DNA from: Salinispora tropica CNB-440
Lineage (GTDB): Bacteria > Actinomycetota > Actinomycetes > Mycobacteriales > Micromonosporaceae
Length of the DNA stretch: 64,000 nucleotides
Assembly (NCBI RefSeq): GCF_000016425.1
Contig: NC_009380.1
Location: forward strand, 1,430,144-1,494,143
Direction: 5' to 3'
The position numbers were made by a program, and so were the translations under genes. Shown piece by piece: positions 15,348 through 25,283 of the stretch. The notes beneath the pieces were generated by a model, which was not told the origin of the DNA, searched no databases, and saw only the letters and a program-made list of their open reading frames with translations. Position 1 is the first letter of the stretch. Each line of letters begins with the position of its first letter.

Positions 15348-16430
15348 GTGACGCCCCCGACCTCTGGTCGGGCGGCGCGTGCGCCCAGGCGCTCGCCCGA
15401 TGCCCCGGCTCCCATCGACACCGGCTTGTCTGTTCCGGCCGAGGTCCCGGTGGAGCCGGGCATCGTGCGGATCGCCGTCGACCTCCTCGGCGGGGACGAC
15501 GCTCCCGCCGTCGTGGTTGACGGCGCTCTGCGGGCCGTCCGTGCCGACCCCGATCTACATGCCCTGCTCGTCGGCCCGCCCGAGGCCGTCGGCGAGCTGA
15601 CCGCCACCCTCGATCCGGCCGAACGCGCCCGGATCGCGATTCGCCCTGCTGAACGCGGAGACCACGCCACCGCGCGAGCCAACTCCACCGTTGGTGCCGC
15701 CGTGAACGCCGTCCGCGACGGCACCGCCGACGCGCTCGTCTCCGCCGGTTCGACCGGTGCGACCGTCACCGCTGCCGCCCTCGGCCTCGGCCGCTGGCCC
15801 GACGTCCGGCAGCCGGCCCTGGCCGCCACCCTGCCCGGGGTGAACGGCCCGGTGGTCCTCCTCGACGTCGGCGGCTCGTTGGAACCCCGTCCGGCCACCC
15901 TCGCCCGGCACGCGACGCTGGGCGCCGCGTACGCCGCCGTCACGCACGGGCTCGAGTCACCGCGGGTCGGGCTGCTCTCGATCGGCACCGAGCCCGGTAA
16001 GGGCGACCGGGCGCGACGCCTGGCCGATCCCATCCTCGCCACGGCATCGCTGCCGTGCGCCGCGTGCTACGTCGGCCTGGTCGAGGGGTACGACGTCGCG
16101 TCCGGCGCGCGCGCCGATGTGGTGGTCACCGACGGATTCACGGGTAACGTGCTGCTCAAGGCGATCGAGGGCGCGTACGCGTTGACCGGTGGCCCACCGG
16201 CTGACGGCAGGGCTCCCCGGGCCGCGGCTCTGCTCGGCGTGGCGGGCACAGTGGTGGTCTGCCACGGTGCCGCCCACGGCAGAGACATCGCCTCGGGCGT
16301 CGCGCTGGCCGCCCACCTGGCCCGGCGCGGGGCCGCCGACCAGGTCCGTGCGCTCCTCTCCGACATCGGTGCGGAAGCTCCCACGGACCGTTACGACCGC
16401 ATCACCGATACCGAGGTACGCACATCATGA
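15348..16430 (+). CDS. plsX: phosphate acyltransferase PlsX
   Basis: The 360-residue protein is the PlsX acyl-ACP:phosphate acyltransferase that makes acyl-phosphate to begin phospholipid synthesis. The characteristic start [19 protein letters not shown] appears only after about 40 extra residues of basic, Pro-rich sequence. [42 protein letters not shown] and [18 protein letters not shown] are recognisable. The usual LDVGANxxxKP reads [11 protein letters not shown], so the family match is somewhat divergent. The GTG start at 15348 is uncertain and a downstream start near residue 38 is possible. The end overlaps rnc by four bases. Confidence 0.85.
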   Translation: MTPPTSGRAARAPRRSPDAPAPIDTGLSVPAEVPVEPGIVRIAVDLLGGDDAPAVVVDGALRAVRADPDLHALLVGPPEAVGELTATLDPAERARIAIRPAERGDHATARANSTVGAAVNAVRDGTADALVSAGSTGATVTAAALGLGRWPDVRQPALAATLPGVNGPVVLLDVGGSLEPRPATLARHATLGAAYAAVTHGLESPRVGLLSIGTEPGKGDRARRLADPILATASLPCAACYVGLVEGYDVASGARADVVVTDGFTGNVLLKAIEGAYALTGGPPADGRAPRAAALLGVAGTVVVCHGAAHGRDIASGVALAAHLARRGAADQVRALLSDIGAEAPTDRYDRITDTEVRTS

Positions 16431-17185
16431 GCATCGACAAGCGCCGCCGACCAGTCGTCGGACACCTGGAAGCGGCGTTCGGCGTGGCGCTGGACCCGGA
16501 GCTGCTGGAGCGGGCGTTGACCCACCGCTCGTACGCGTACGAGAACGGCGGTCTGCCCACCAACGAGCGGCTGGAGTTTCTCGGCGACTCGGTGCTCGGC
16601 GTGGTGATCACGACCGCGTTGTTCCACAACCATCCGGACCTGCCCGAGGGGCAGCTGGCGAAGCTGCGTGCCAGTGTGGTCAACATGCGGGCCCTCGCCG
16701 AGGTGGCCCGCGGTCTGGGTCCCACCGGCCTCGGCCCGTATCTGCTGCTCGGCAAGGGGGAGGAGAGCACCGGCGGGCGGGACAAGGCGAGCATCCTCGC
16801 CGACACGCTGGAGGCGCTGCTCGGTGCGATCTATCTCGAGAGCGGCCTGGAGACCGTGGCGACCGTCATCCACCGCCTCTTCGACCCGCTGATGGCCGAG
16901 TCGGCCGGGCGGGGCGCGGCGTTGGACTGGAAGACCAGCCTGCAGGAGCTGACCGCCGCGCAGGGGTTGGGCGTCCCGGAGTACCGCATCGAGGGCACCG
17001 GGCCGGATCACCTGAAGACCTTCACCGCCTGGGTGGTGGTGGCCGGCCGGCGCTACGGCGGTGCGGAGGGGCGGAGCAAGAAGGAGGCCGAGCAGCGGGC
17101 CGCCGAAGCGGCCTGGCGGACGCTGACCGAGCAGGCGGAGCAGGAGCCGGCCAGCGCCGGCAGCGGGGCGGCCGGCAGTGCCTGA
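16427..17185 (+). CDS. rnc: ribonuclease III
   Basis: This 252-residue enzyme cleaves double-stranded RNA such as the 16S/23S precursor stems. The catalytic domain carries [29 protein letters not shown] (signature [10 protein letters not shown] near 46-55) and the second acidic site [20 protein letters not shown] double-stranded RNA-binding domain follows ([14 protein letters not shown]... [16 protein letters not shown]). Length is normal with a short Ala/Glu tail. The ATG overlaps the plsX stop, and the end overlaps the mutM start by eight bases. Confidence 0.96.
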   Translation: MSIDKRRRPVVGHLEAAFGVALDPELLERALTHRSYAYENGGLPTNERLEFLGDSVLGVVITTALFHNHPDLPEGQLAKLRASVVNMRALAEVARGLGPTGLGPYLLLGKGEESTGGRDKASILADTLEALLGAIYLESGLETVATVIHRLFDPLMAESAGRGAALDWKTSLQELTAAQGLGVPEYRIEGTGPDHLKTFTAWVVVAGRRYGGAEGRSKKEAEQRAAEAAWRTLTEQAEQEPASAGSGAAGSA

Positions 17186-18041
17186 GCTGCCGGAGGTCGA
17201 GACCGTCCGGCAGGGGCTGGCGCAGTGGGTGACCGACCGGCGGATCGCCGAGGTGCAGGTACTGCACCCGCGCGCGGTGCGCCGACACGCGGCCGGTGCC
17301 GCCCACTTCGCCGACGTGCTCAGGGAAACGACGGTCCGGGACGTGCGGCGGCGCGGAAAGTACCTGTGGCTACCGCTGGACAGCGGCGATGCCGTAGTCG
17401 GGCACCTCGGTATGTCGGGGCAGCTGCTCCTGCAGCCGGCTGCGGCACCGGACGAAACCCACCTCCGGGTCCGGTTCCGGTTCGCCGACGACGGACCCGA
17501 GTTGCGCTTTGTCGACCAGCGGACGTTCGGTGGGTTGTCGGTCAGCGCGGGGGGCGCGGAGCTGCCCACGGAGATCGCACACATTGCCCGGGACCCGTTG
17601 GACCCGGAGTTCTCCGACGCCACGTTCGTCGCGGCGCTCCGCCGCCGCCGTACCGAGATCAAGCGGGCTCTGCTGGATCAGACGCTGCTCTCCGGCGTGG
17701 GCAACATCTACGCCGACGAGGCGCTCTGGCGAGCTCGGCTGCACGGCACCCGCCCCACCGACGGGCTGACCGGCCCGGCCGTGCTGCGCCTGCTTGGACA
17801 CGTCCGGGATGTGCTCGGCGAGGCGGTCAAGGAGGGCGGAACGAGCTTCGACGCCCTGTACGTCAACGTCAACGGCGAGAGCGGCTACTTCGATCGGGCG
17901 CTGAACGTATACGGGCGGGCGGACCAGCCGTGCCGGCGGTGCGGTGAACCGGTGCGCCGCGAGGCGTTCATGAACCGGTCGTCGTTCAGCTGCCCGCGCT
18001 GCCAGCCGCGGCCCCGCAGGGCGGTACCGGCTCGCGGCTGA
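17178..18041 (+). CDS. mutM: formamidopyrimidine-DNA glycosylase
   Basis: This 287-residue enzyme removes oxidised purines such as 8-oxoG. It begins [14 protein letters not shown] with the catalytic Pro and Glu at positions 2 and 3. It has GKYLWL with the conserved Lys, GHLGMSG, the helix-two-turn-helix ([20 protein letters not shown]) and a C-terminal zinc finger ([13 protein letters not shown]... CPRC). All key residues are present. The GTG start overlaps the end of rnc, an arrangement conserved in actinobacteria. Confidence 0.96.
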   Translation: MPELPEVETVRQGLAQWVTDRRIAEVQVLHPRAVRRHAAGAAHFADVLRETTVRDVRRRGKYLWLPLDSGDAVVGHLGMSGQLLLQPAAAPDETHLRVRFRFADDGPELRFVDQRTFGGLSVSAGGAELPTEIAHIARDPLDPEFSDATFVAALRRRRTEIKRALLDQTLLSGVGNIYADEALWRARLHGTRPTDGLTGPAVLRLLGHVRDVLGEAVKEGGTSFDALYVNVNGESGYFDRALNVYGRADQPCRRCGEPVRREAFMNRSSFSCPRCQPRPRRAVPARG

Positions 18042-18049
18042 ATGAAAGC

Positions 18050-18089
18050 GCCCGGTTGAGGCACGCCGTTCGGCGTTGCTCAACCGGGC
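18050..18089. terminator. convergent terminator between mutM and CAP gene
   Basis: The arms GCCCGGTTGAGGCACGCC and its near-complement pair over eighteen bases with a two-base internal mismatch, around a GTTC loop. It lies nine bases after the mutM stop. Confidence 0.7.
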
Positions 18090-18123
18090 ACCTGGGTGGG
18101 ACGGGGTTGACGACGACCCGTGG

Positions 18124-19455
18124 TCAACGGGGCGCGGCGAAGACCTGCGTCCAGTAGGGTCCGTTGCTGGTCGCGATGCCGATCCCGATTTCGGTAAAGG
18201 AGCAGTTCAGGATGTTCGCCCGGTGGCCGGAGCTGTTCATCCACGCCTTCATCACCGCGGCGGGCGACTGCTGGTTCCAGGCGACGTTCTCCCCGTAGGT
18301 GCGCCACTGGTAGCCGACATCGTCGATGCGGTCTCCGGGGCTACTGCCGTTGCTGCCGTCGTGTGACATCTTCCGGTTGTCGGCCTGGTCCTGGCTGTGC
18401 CGCTGGGCTGCGGTCATCAGCTTGTCGTCGATGCTCAACGCCGCGCAGCCGGCCTCCTTGCGCTCAATGTTGGCCAGCCGAACCACCTCGGCCGCGTCTT
18501 CGCTGACGTTGCCGTTGGCGGGCGCGGTGGTGCTGTTGGTGGGGGGCGCGGTGGTGCGGTTCGGGGTGGGCCGGGGGGCGGCGGTGGAGCGCGAGGCCGT
18601 CGGGCTCGGCTTGCGACTCGGCGTGACCGACGGTGACGGTGATGGCGACGTCGTGGTCGGCGTGGCGCTGGGGCTGGCCGAGGTCGGCGTGCCGCTGGGA
18701 AACGCACTCTCCTCGGTCGGGTTCGTCGCCACGATGTCGTCGATGGCCGAGGTGGGGCTGGCGTCACCGCCACCGGCGAAGGTAACGGCGCCGACCCCGA
18801 GGCTCACCACCAGTGTGGCTGCCGCCGCGGCTCCGCCGATGAGCAGCGGTCGCCGGTGCCGACGACGGGGCCGATCCTCGCCGGCGGGCACGTCACCGGC
18901 GGCTGCGGCTTCCGCGAGGGACGGCATGCTGGTCGTTGGTTCGTCGGCGTACCAGCCGGTCGGCTCCGGGGCCTGCCACTGGCCGGTGGGCTCGGGCCCG
19001 CCGGTGGGGGTGGCCGCGCCGTGCCAGCTACCGGTGGGCTCGTTCCGTCCGCCCGCGAACCGCTGGTCGGGCCGGTCGCCCGGCTGCTCCCGCTGCCAGT
19101 TCTGGGTGGGCTCTCCGTGCTGCCAGGTCGGGGTGGCTTCCCAGCCCTGCGTGGGCTGTTCGTGGTAGGGGTCACCGACGGGACCGTGGTACGGGTGCTC
19201 CGCGGCTCCCCAGCCTCGCGCGGGCTCGGCGTCCGACCGCCAGTGCGCGGTCGGCTGCTGTCGGTCCCACTCGTCGGTGGGCTGCTCCCGTCGGTCGGTG
19301 GGCTCCCATCGGTGAGGAGGTCCATCCGGCTCGTCACCGAACAGGTAGGCGGAGCGTGGCTCCGGGCGGTCTGTCGGCCACGCTGGTTCATCGGCCGCCG
19401 GTTCGGGTTGCCGACGGCTACCGTCTGGGTTCCTCGGGTCGTTCCAGCCGTACAC
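18124..19455 (-). CDS. membrane-anchored CAP (SCP/PR1) domain protein
   Basis: The 443-residue protein has an acidic, Trp/Pro-rich cytoplasmic N-terminus of about 200 residues with repeated PTG/EPT units. One membrane segment follows (LLIGGAAAAATLVVSLGVGAVTFAG), then a Ser/Thr/Pro-rich extracellular stalk and a C-terminal CAP domain of about 120 residues. The CAP domain shows NIERKEAGCAALSIDDKLMTAAQRHSQDQA, the MSHDGSNG site, YGENVAW and the signature GHRANILNCSFTEIGIGIA. Bacterial CAP proteins are extracellular and their activities are poorly known. GTG 19455 is chosen because a GGAGG site lies eight bases upstream. Alternative GTG 19470 lacks one. Confidence 0.82.
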   Translation of the reverse strand: MYGWNDPRNPDGSRRQPEPAADEPAWPTDRPEPRSAYLFGDEPDGPPHRWEPTDRREQPTDEWDRQQPTAHWRSDAEPARGWGAAEHPYHGPVGDPYHEQPTQGWEATPTWQHGEPTQNWQREQPGDRPDQRFAGGRNEPTGSWHGAATPTGGPEPTGQWQAPEPTGWYADEPTTSMPSLAEAAAAGDVPAGEDRPRRRHRRPLLIGGAAAAATLVVSLGVGAVTFAGGGDASPTSAIDDIVATNPTEESAFPSGTPTSASPSATPTTTSPSPSPSVTPSRKPSPTASRSTAAPRPTPNRTTAPPTNSTTAPANGNVSEDAAEVVRLANIERKEAGCAALSIDDKLMTAAQRHSQDQADNRKMSHDGSNGSSPGDRIDDVGYQWRTYGENVAWNQQSPAAVMKAWMNSSGHRANILNCSFTEIGIGIATSNGPYWTQVFAAPR

Positions 19456-19827
19456 GACGGTCGCCTCCACGGGTTGAGGTGCGGGCCGGGGCGACGCTAC
19501 GTCGCGGCCGTTGCCGGCGGCAACGTGGCTAAGAAAGAGTTAAGGGGAACCCGGATCCCAGGGGTGGGGACTTGGCGGAAGTAGTGCGTACAGTTGGGTT
19601 GCCCGGACAGTGCATGTCCGCGCCGAAAGGCAGCCCCGTTAGGTGGACAGGTCGACGTGGAGATGAGCCACGGCCTGTGGCAGCTTGACGAAGGAGGGGG
19701 TGCCGGCTCAATATGTAGGTGTCGCCAGTCGCGCCCGGTCATGCCCAGAATTTGCTGGAGTGACAGTCGCGTACTAACTGGGCGCGCGTTGGCCGGCTTT
19801 CCCGGCAGCGCATATCAAGGAGTCAAC
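19456..19827. other. intergenic region between CAP gene and coiled-coil gene
   Basis: This 370-bp divergent region contains no supported gene. It has lower GC around 19525-19615 and 19700-19770. A possible -35/-10 pair for the rightward gene (TTGCTG near 19749 with TAACTG 17 bases later) is weak. The leftward CAP gene promoter must also lie here. Confidence 0.3.
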
Positions 19828-20022
19828 ATGGCGAAGGCCCTGTACGGCCACGTAGGTGCGGCGCCCGATCGGCGCCTGCTCGACGAGGTCACCCGACTGC
19901 GTGCCACGGTTCAGGCACTCGAGTTCGAGATCACGCGGCTGCGTGCCGAGAACGATCGGCTCGCGGCGGCGGCAGCCGAGGCGGACGACCTGCTCCGTCT
20001 CGCCGAGCCCGCGCTGACCTGA
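19828..20022 (+). CDS. small coiled-coil protein (64 aa)
   Basis: The frame starts at ATG 19828 with an AAGGAG ribosome site and encodes MAKALYGHVGAAPDRRLLDE followed by a leucine-rich heptad helix (about residues 17-57, LRATVQALEFEITRLRAENDRLAAA). It looks like a two-stranded leucine zipper without a basic DNA-binding region. Similar MAKALYGHV proteins are conserved in actinobacteria, but I know of no assigned function. Two hairpins follow before smc, so it is probably transcribed alone. Confidence 0.7.
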   Translation: MAKALYGHVGAAPDRRLLDEVTRLRATVQALEFEITRLRAENDRLAAAAAEADDLLRLAEPALT

Positions 20023-20081
20023 CCCACCAGGTCCGCACTGATCCGCAGCTCGCAGAAAACTGAATCGCACCATGCAGAGAA

Positions 20082-20109
20082 GCGCGCCGACACGACTGTG
20101 CCGGCGCGC
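20082..20109 (+). terminator. terminator after the 64-aa coiled-coil gene
   Basis: The arms GCGCGCCG and CGGCGCGC pair perfectly, with a further CAC/GTG pair inside the loop. Located 60 bases after the stop codon. Confidence 0.55.
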
Positions 20110-20206
20110 AGTTCTGCGTACGCAGTCACCCGGGGGCGCCGCCGCCTGTGTCTCCCGTCACCTGTGTGCCCTGTCACCGGTGCGGCCCGTCGCCTGATTC
20201 GGTTTA

Positions 20207-20229
20207 CGGGGCGCCGAAACAGCGCCCCG
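20207..20229. terminator. second hairpin upstream of smc
   Basis: Perfect eight-base arms CGGGGCGC/GCGCCCCG enclose a seven-base loop. It lies about 175 bp before smc and may act as a backup terminator. The rest of the 20023-20402 gap shows no gene. Confidence 0.4.
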
Positions 20230-20402
20230 AGTGCCGGCGTCCTCGGATCGGGTCGGTGTGAGATCTGAATCGGATATGACCGGCGGTGGCGCCGCAGGCG
20301 GGTCGCGTGCGCGGTGGCTGCCGACCGCGGGTTAGTCTGCGGGTTCACCAGGTCCGCGCAGCCGGGCGACGGTACGGCGGCCACCGGACGAGGATCGATA
20401 AG

Positions 20403-23400
20403 GTGCATCTCAAGAGCCTGACGGTCAAGGGCTTCAAGTCCTTCGCCTCAGCGACGACCCTGAAGCTGGAACCGGGTATCACCTGCGTGGTGGGTCCGAA
20501 CGGTTCCGGCAAGTCGAACGTCGTTGACGCCATCGCCTGGGTCCTTGGCGAGCAGGGCGCGAAGGCGCTGCGGGGCGGCAAGATGGAAGATGTCATCTTC
20601 GCCGGCACCGCCGGACGGGCACCGTTGGGCCGGGCCGAGGTGACCCTGACCATCGACAACACCGACGGCGCGCTGCCCATCGAGTACACCGAGGTCTCGA
20701 TCACTCGCCGGATGTTCCGCTCCGGTGAGAGCGAGTACGAGATCAACGGCGACTCCTGCCGGTTGCTCGACATTCAGGAGCTGCTCAGCGACTCCGGCAT
20801 TGGCCGGGAGATGCACATCATCGTCGGGCAGGGCCGGCTCGACGGCATGCTGCACGCCAAACCGGAGGACCGACGGGCCTTCATCGAGGAGGCGGCCGGC
20901 GTCCTCAAACACCGCAAGCGCAAGGAAAAGGCGCTGCGGAAGCTCGACGCGATGCAGACCAACCTCAACCGGCTCACCGACCTCACCGTCGAACTGCGCC
21001 GCCAGCTCAAGCCACTCGGCCGGCAGGCCGAGGTGGCCCGACGCGCCGCGGTCATCCAGGCGAACCTGCGGGACTCCCGGCTCCGACTGCTCGCCGACGA
21101 CCTCGCCACCCTACGCGGCACCCTGGCCAAGGAGATCGCCGACGAGACCGCGCTGCGCGAGCGGCGCGAGCGGGTCGAAGCCGAGCACGCCGAGGTGCAG
21201 GCCCGCCTCGGCGAGCTGGAGGCGGCGCTCGCCGAGGACGCGCCGCTGCTCGCCGCCGCCCAGGACACCTGGTACCGGCTCTCGGCCCTACAGGAGCGCT
21301 TCCGGTCGATGGAGCAGCTCGCCCGAGAGCGACGGCGTCACCTCAGCGCCACGCCGGACGATGAGCGGCCGGGTCGTGACCCGGACCAGCTGGAGGCGGA
21401 GGCGGAGCACGTCCGTGAACAGGAGGAGGAGCTCCGCGCGGCGCTCACCGACGACCAGGTCCGGCTGGCGGAGGCGGTGGAGCACCGCCAGGAGTTGGAG
21501 CGGCAGCTCGCCGCCGCCGAGCGGGAGCTGGTGGTGGCGGCGAAGGCCATCGCCGACCGCCGGGAGGGGCTGGCTCGACTGGCGGGGCAGGTCAACTCCG
21601 CCCGCGCCCGTACCGCCACCGCCGGTGAGGAGATTGAGCGCCTCACCTCCGCCTACGCCGACGCCCTTGCCCGGGCGGAGCGGGCCCAGGCCGAGCTGGA
21701 CGCCGTGGAGGAGCAGTCCACCACGGCCGATCGGGACAACGCCGGCCTGGATGCCCGCCACGCCGAGGCGGTCGCCGGCCAGGAGCAGGCGCAGGCGGGG
21801 GTCCGCTCGTGCAGCGACGCCGAACGATCCGCCGAGAAGGAAGCCGCCACCTGGAAGGCCCGCGAGGAGGCGCTCGCCCTGGGCCTGCGTCGCAAGGACG
21901 GCGCGGGTGCCCTGCTGGCTCGGGCGAGCGAGGTGCCGGGGCTGCTCGGCGGCCTCTCCGGGCTGCTCACCGTCTCACCCGGGCACGAGGCCGCGCTCGC
22001 CGCTGCGCTGGACGGGCTCGCCGACGCCGTCGTGGTCAGCGGCGTGGACGAGGCGGCCGAGGCGATCCGCCTACTGAAGATCACCGATGCTGGTCGCGCT
22101 GGTCTCCTGGTGGGCAGCCCGGCCGGCCCGGGCATGACCGGCCCGGCCGACGCGCTGCGCCCCAAGCTGCCCGATCGGGCCCAGTGGGCGCCGGACCTGG
22201 TGGACTGCGCCCCGCAGATCCAACCCGCCGTACACCGGGCGCTACGCGATGTCGTCCTCGTCCCCGACCTCGCCACCGCCGCCGAGGTCGTCGGCGACAA
22301 CTCCGGGCTGCGAGCGGTCACCCCGGAGGGCGACGTGCTCGGGGCGTACGCCGCGGCTGGCGGGTCGGCCAAGGCGCCGAGCTTCATCGAGGTACAGGCC
22401 GCCGTGGAGGAGGCGCGGACCCACCGCGCCGCCGCCGAGCGGACCGCTACCCAGCTGCGCGAGCAGCTGGTGCAGGCGCGGGCCGAGGTGGCCGTGGCGA
22501 AGGAGGCGGTGCAGCAGGCCGCCGCCGCGAAGCGGGAGGCCGAGAGTCACCGCAACGCCGCCGCTCGCCGCCTCGCCGAACTGGGGGCCGCGGCGCGGTC
22601 GGCGCGGGCCGAGACCGAACGGCTCGGCGCGGCCCGTTCCCGCGCGGTCGAGGCCCGCGAGCGGGATCTTGCCACCCTGACCGAGATGGCGGAGCGGCTG
22701 CGGCTGGCCGAGGAGGCGCCGGCGGACGTCGAACCCTCCGCTGAGGAGCGCGACGAGCTCGCCGCGGCGCTTCCCCGGGCCCGGCAGAACGAGATGGAGG
22801 TACGGCTGGCGGTGCGCACCGCCGAGGAGCGGGTTTCCTCGATCGCCGGACGGGCCGACTCGCTACGCCGGCAGGCCACGGCCGAGCGGGCCGCCCGGGA
22901 GCGGGCGGCGGCGCGGCGGGCGGTGCGTGCTCGGGGCGCCGCGGTCGCCGGGGCGGTGGCCGCCGGAGCGCACACGGCGCTGGCCCGGCTCGATGTCTCC
23001 ATCGCGCAGGCGGCACAGCAGCGGGACGCCGTGGCCGGTCAACGTGCCGCCCGGGAGGCCGAGCTCTCCGAGGTGCGCGGCGCGGCCAAGCGCCTCGGTG
23101 CGGAGCTGGAGCGGCTGACCGGCCAGGTGCATCGCGACGAGGTCGCCCGCGCCGAGCAACGGCTGCGGATCGAGCAGTTGGAGGCGAAGGCGGCCGAGGA
23201 CTTCGGCCTGGACCTGACGACCCTGATCGCCGAGTACGGTCCGGCGCAGCCGGTTCCGCCGACCGACGCCGAGGTCGCCGCCGCCGAACGGGACGACCTG
23301 CCGGTGCCCGAGCCGGCCCCGTACGAGCGGGCGGTGCAGGAGAAGCGGGCCGCCAAGGCGGAGCGGGAACTCACCCTGCTCGGTAAGGTCAATCCCCTCG

Positions 23401-23999
23401 CGCTGGAGGAGTTCGCGGCGCTGGAGGAGCGGTACAAGTTCCTCTCCGAGCAGCTTGAGGACCTGAAGGCCACCCGGCGGGATCTGCTGACCGTGGTCAA
23501 GGATGTGGACGACCGAATCCTGGCGGTTTTCGCCAGCGCGTTCGCCGACACGGCCCGGGAGTTTGAACAGGTTTTCAGCGTGCTCTTTCCCGGGGGTGCG
23601 GGGCGGCTGGTGCTCACCGAACCGGACGACCTGCTCACCACCGGCGTCGAGGTGGAGGCCCGCCCGCCGAGCAAAAAGATCAAACGGTTGTCGCTGCTCT
23701 CCGGCGGGGAGCGGTCGCTGACCGCGGTGGCGATGCTGGTGGCGATCTTCCGTGCCCGGCCCAGCCCGTTCTACATCATGGACGAGGTGGAGGCGGCGCT
23801 CGACGACGTGAACCTGGGCCGCCTGCTGACGCTGCTCGCACAGCTGCGGGAGAAGAGTCAGCTGATCGTCATCACGCACCAGAAGCGGACGATGGAGGTC
23901 GCGGACGCGCTCTACGGCGTGACCATGAGAAGCGGGGTTACCCAGGTAATCAGCCAGCGGCTCGACCGAGCCGGGGGCGGTCAGGAGGATAACGAGTGA
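20403..23999 (+). CDS. smc: chromosome segregation protein SMC
   Basis: This 1198-residue protein is the condensin-like ATPase that loads at parS-ParB and aligns chromosome arms. The N-terminal Walker A is GPNGSGKSN (residues 31-39). Long Ala/Glu/Arg-rich coiled coils surround a hinge at roughly 500-660 (VPGLLGGLSGLLTVSPGHEAAL and following). The C-terminal ATPase has the signature LLSGGERSLTAVAML (about 1097) and Walker B FYIMDEVEAALDD (about 1122). GTG 20403 is chosen because the family N-terminus HLKSLTVKGFKSFA begins there, with GAGGAT as ribosome site. Its stop overlaps the next gene. The partner genes scpA and scpB are not nearby. Confidence 0.97.
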   Translation: MHLKSLTVKGFKSFASATTLKLEPGITCVVGPNGSGKSNVVDAIAWVLGEQGAKALRGGKMEDVIFAGTAGRAPLGRAEVTLTIDNTDGALPIEYTEVSITRRMFRSGESEYEINGDSCRLLDIQELLSDSGIGREMHIIVGQGRLDGMLHAKPEDRRAFIEEAAGVLKHRKRKEKALRKLDAMQTNLNRLTDLTVELRRQLKPLGRQAEVARRAAVIQANLRDSRLRLLADDLATLRGTLAKEIADETALRERRERVEAEHAEVQARLGELEAALAEDAPLLAAAQDTWYRLSALQERFRSMEQLARERRRHLSATPDDERPGRDPDQLEAEAEHVREQEEELRAALTDDQVRLAEAVEHRQELERQLAAAERELVVAAKAIADRREGLARLAGQVNSARARTATAGEEIERLTSAYADALARAERAQAELDAVEEQSTTADRDNAGLDARHAEAVAGQEQAQAGVRSCSDAERSAEKEAATWKAREEALALGLRRKDGAGALLARASEVPGLLGGLSGLLTVSPGHEAALAAALDGLADAVVVSGVDEAAEAIRLLKITDAGRAGLLVGSPAGPGMTGPADALRPKLPDRAQWAPDLVDCAPQIQPAVHRALRDVVLVPDLATAAEVVGDNSGLRAVTPEGDVLGAYAAAGGSAKAPSFIEVQAAVEEARTHRAAAERTATQLREQLVQARAEVAVAKEAVQQAAAAKREAESHRNAAARRLAELGAAARSARAETERLGAARSRAVEARERDLATLTEMAERLRLAEEAPADVEPSAEERDELAAALPRARQNEMEVRLAVRTAEERVSSIAGRADSLRRQATAERAARERAAARRAVRARGAAVAGAVAAGAHTALARLDVSIAQAAQQRDAVAGQRAAREAELSEVRGAAKRLGAELERLTGQVHRDEVARAEQRLRIEQLEAKAAEDFGLDLTTLIAEYGPAQPVPPTDAEVAAAERDDLPVPEPAPYERAVQEKRAAKAERELTLLGKVNPLALEEFAALEERYKFLSEQLEDLKATRRDLLTVVKDVDDRILAVFASAFADTAREFEQVFSVLFPGGAGRLVLTEPDDLLTTGVEVEARPPSKKIKRLSLLSGGERSLTAVAMLVAIFRARPSPFYIMDEVEAALDDVNLGRLLTLLAQLREKSQLIVITHQKRTMEVADALYGVTMRSGVTQVISQRLDRAGGGQEDNE

Positions 24000-24619
24000 G
24001 TCGGGAACGAGCGACGGCGCTGTTGGTGGACTTCGATGGGGTGCTGCGCCGCTGGGACCCGGCGGTCGCTGCCGGCGTCGAGCGGGCGTACGGGCTCACC
24101 GAAGGTGTCCTCGGCGAGATCGCGATGTCCTGGGGGCTGCTTCAGCCGGTCCTGACCGGGCGGGTGAACCACGCCGAGTGGATGGCCAGCGTGGCCGCGG
24201 CGCTGGCCCCGTCGGTGGGGGAGCAGCAGGCCCAGGCGGCCGTGGACGAGTGGCAGCGCTACCGGGGCGAGGTCGACCCGCAGGTGCTGACGTTCGTCCG
24301 GGAGGTCCGGGCGTCCGGAGTCCCGGTCGGGCTCGCCACGAACGCCACCGACGTGCTCGATGCCGACCTCGCCGCTCTCGGGCTCGAGGGTGAGCTGGAT
24401 GCCGTGGTCAACTCGTCGGTCGTCGGCGTACACAAGCCGGCAACGGAGTACTTCCAGGCGGCCTGCGAGGCGCTGCACACCCCGCCGTCGCGGGTGCTGC
24501 TCGTCGACGACGACGACCGGGTGATCGCGGGGGCCCGGGTGGCCGGCCTGTCGGCGCATCGCTGGAGCGGCCCCGGCGACCTGCGCTACCTGCGGGCCGC
24601 CCTGGCCCCGAACGGCTGA
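23996..24619 (+). CDS. HAD-superfamily hydrolase
   Basis: The 207-residue protein has the haloacid dehalogenase fold. The nucleophile motif is ALLVDFDGVLRRWDP (Asp in LVDFDGVL), followed by a helical cap, then GLATNATDVLDADL (motif II) and SSVVGVHKPATEYF (motif III Lys). VLLVDDDDRVIAGARVAGL supplies the metal-binding aspartates. It resembles phosphoglycolate phosphatase/epoxide hydrolase N-terminal-type HADs, but the substrate is not predictable. The GTG overlaps the smc stop (GTGA), so it is translated from the same message. Confidence 0.85.
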   Translation: MSRERATALLVDFDGVLRRWDPAVAAGVERAYGLTEGVLGEIAMSWGLLQPVLTGRVNHAEWMASVAAALAPSVGEQQAQAAVDEWQRYRGEVDPQVLTFVREVRASGVPVGLATNATDVLDADLAALGLEGELDAVVNSSVVGVHKPATEYFQAACEALHTPPSRVLLVDDDDRVIAGARVAGLSAHRWSGPGDLRYLRAALAPNG

Positions 24620-24622
24620 CGG

Positions 24623-25150
24623 TCAGTCCCCGGTAACGCCGTCGAGGCGTTCCCGGATCAGGTCGGCGTGGCCGTTGTGCCGGGCGTACTCCTCGATCAT
24701 GTGGAGGTAGACCCAGCGCAGGCTCAACCGCTCGTCGCTGCCGTCCCGTCGCCGCAGCGTGAACTCCTCGTCGAGGTCGCGTCCGGCGGCGGCGTCGTCG
24801 GCGGCCTCGATCTCGGCCCGGAAGGCGGCGAAATCGGCCTCCGGGTCGGCGGTCTCCACCCGGAACTCGGCGTCCGGGTCAGCAGCGAAGTCGTACAGGT
24901 CGGGCACGTCCTGCCCAGCGAAGCGCTGCCGGAACCACGCCCGCTCGACGTAGGTCAGGTGCCGGATCAGGCCGAGGAGGGAGAGCGGGGACGGTGCGAC
25001 GCTCGCGGTGCGCAGCTGGTCGGCGGTCAGGCCGGCGCACTTGTGCAGCAACGTGTCCCGGTGGTAGTTAAGCCAGTCGGTGAGCAGGGCGCGTTCGGCG
25101 CCGAGGTGAGGCTCGTGTCGGCGGTCGATCTCTGGTGCTTTCCAGGTCAT
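24623..25150 (-). CDS. DinB-family protein (DUF664)
   Basis: The 175-residue protein begins MTWKAPEIDRRHEPHLGAER and shows the four-helix DinB pattern: LLTDWLNYHRDTLLHKCAGLTADQLR, LSLLGLIRHLTYVERAWFR (with a metal-ligand His) and LRWVYLHMIEEYARHNGHADLIRE (two more ligand histidines, last helix). This places it with DUF664/mycothiol-dependent-type DinB proteins. Some are thiol S-transferases that use mycothiol or bacillithiol, but the reaction here is unknown. ATG 25150 is favoured over 25159 because AAGGA precedes it at a normal distance. It converges on the HAD gene with a three-base gap. Confidence 0.85.
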   Translation of the reverse strand: MTWKAPEIDRRHEPHLGAERALLTDWLNYHRDTLLHKCAGLTADQLRTASVAPSPLSLLGLIRHLTYVERAWFRQRFAGQDVPDLYDFAADPDAEFRVETADPEADFAAFRAEIEAADDAAAGRDLDEEFTLRRRDGSDERLSLRWVYLHMIEEYARHNGHADLIRERLDGVTGD

Positions 25151-25283
25151 GCCCCTCATCCTTGCGCCGGGGCCGGATCGGGGGCGAGCGCACCACCCCC
25201 GGTGAGAGCTCTGCCTCAGCCGGTCGGACCGGGCCCGGCGCGGGCCGGGGAGCCGGGACCGCGTCCTCGGCGTTGGCCGGGTA

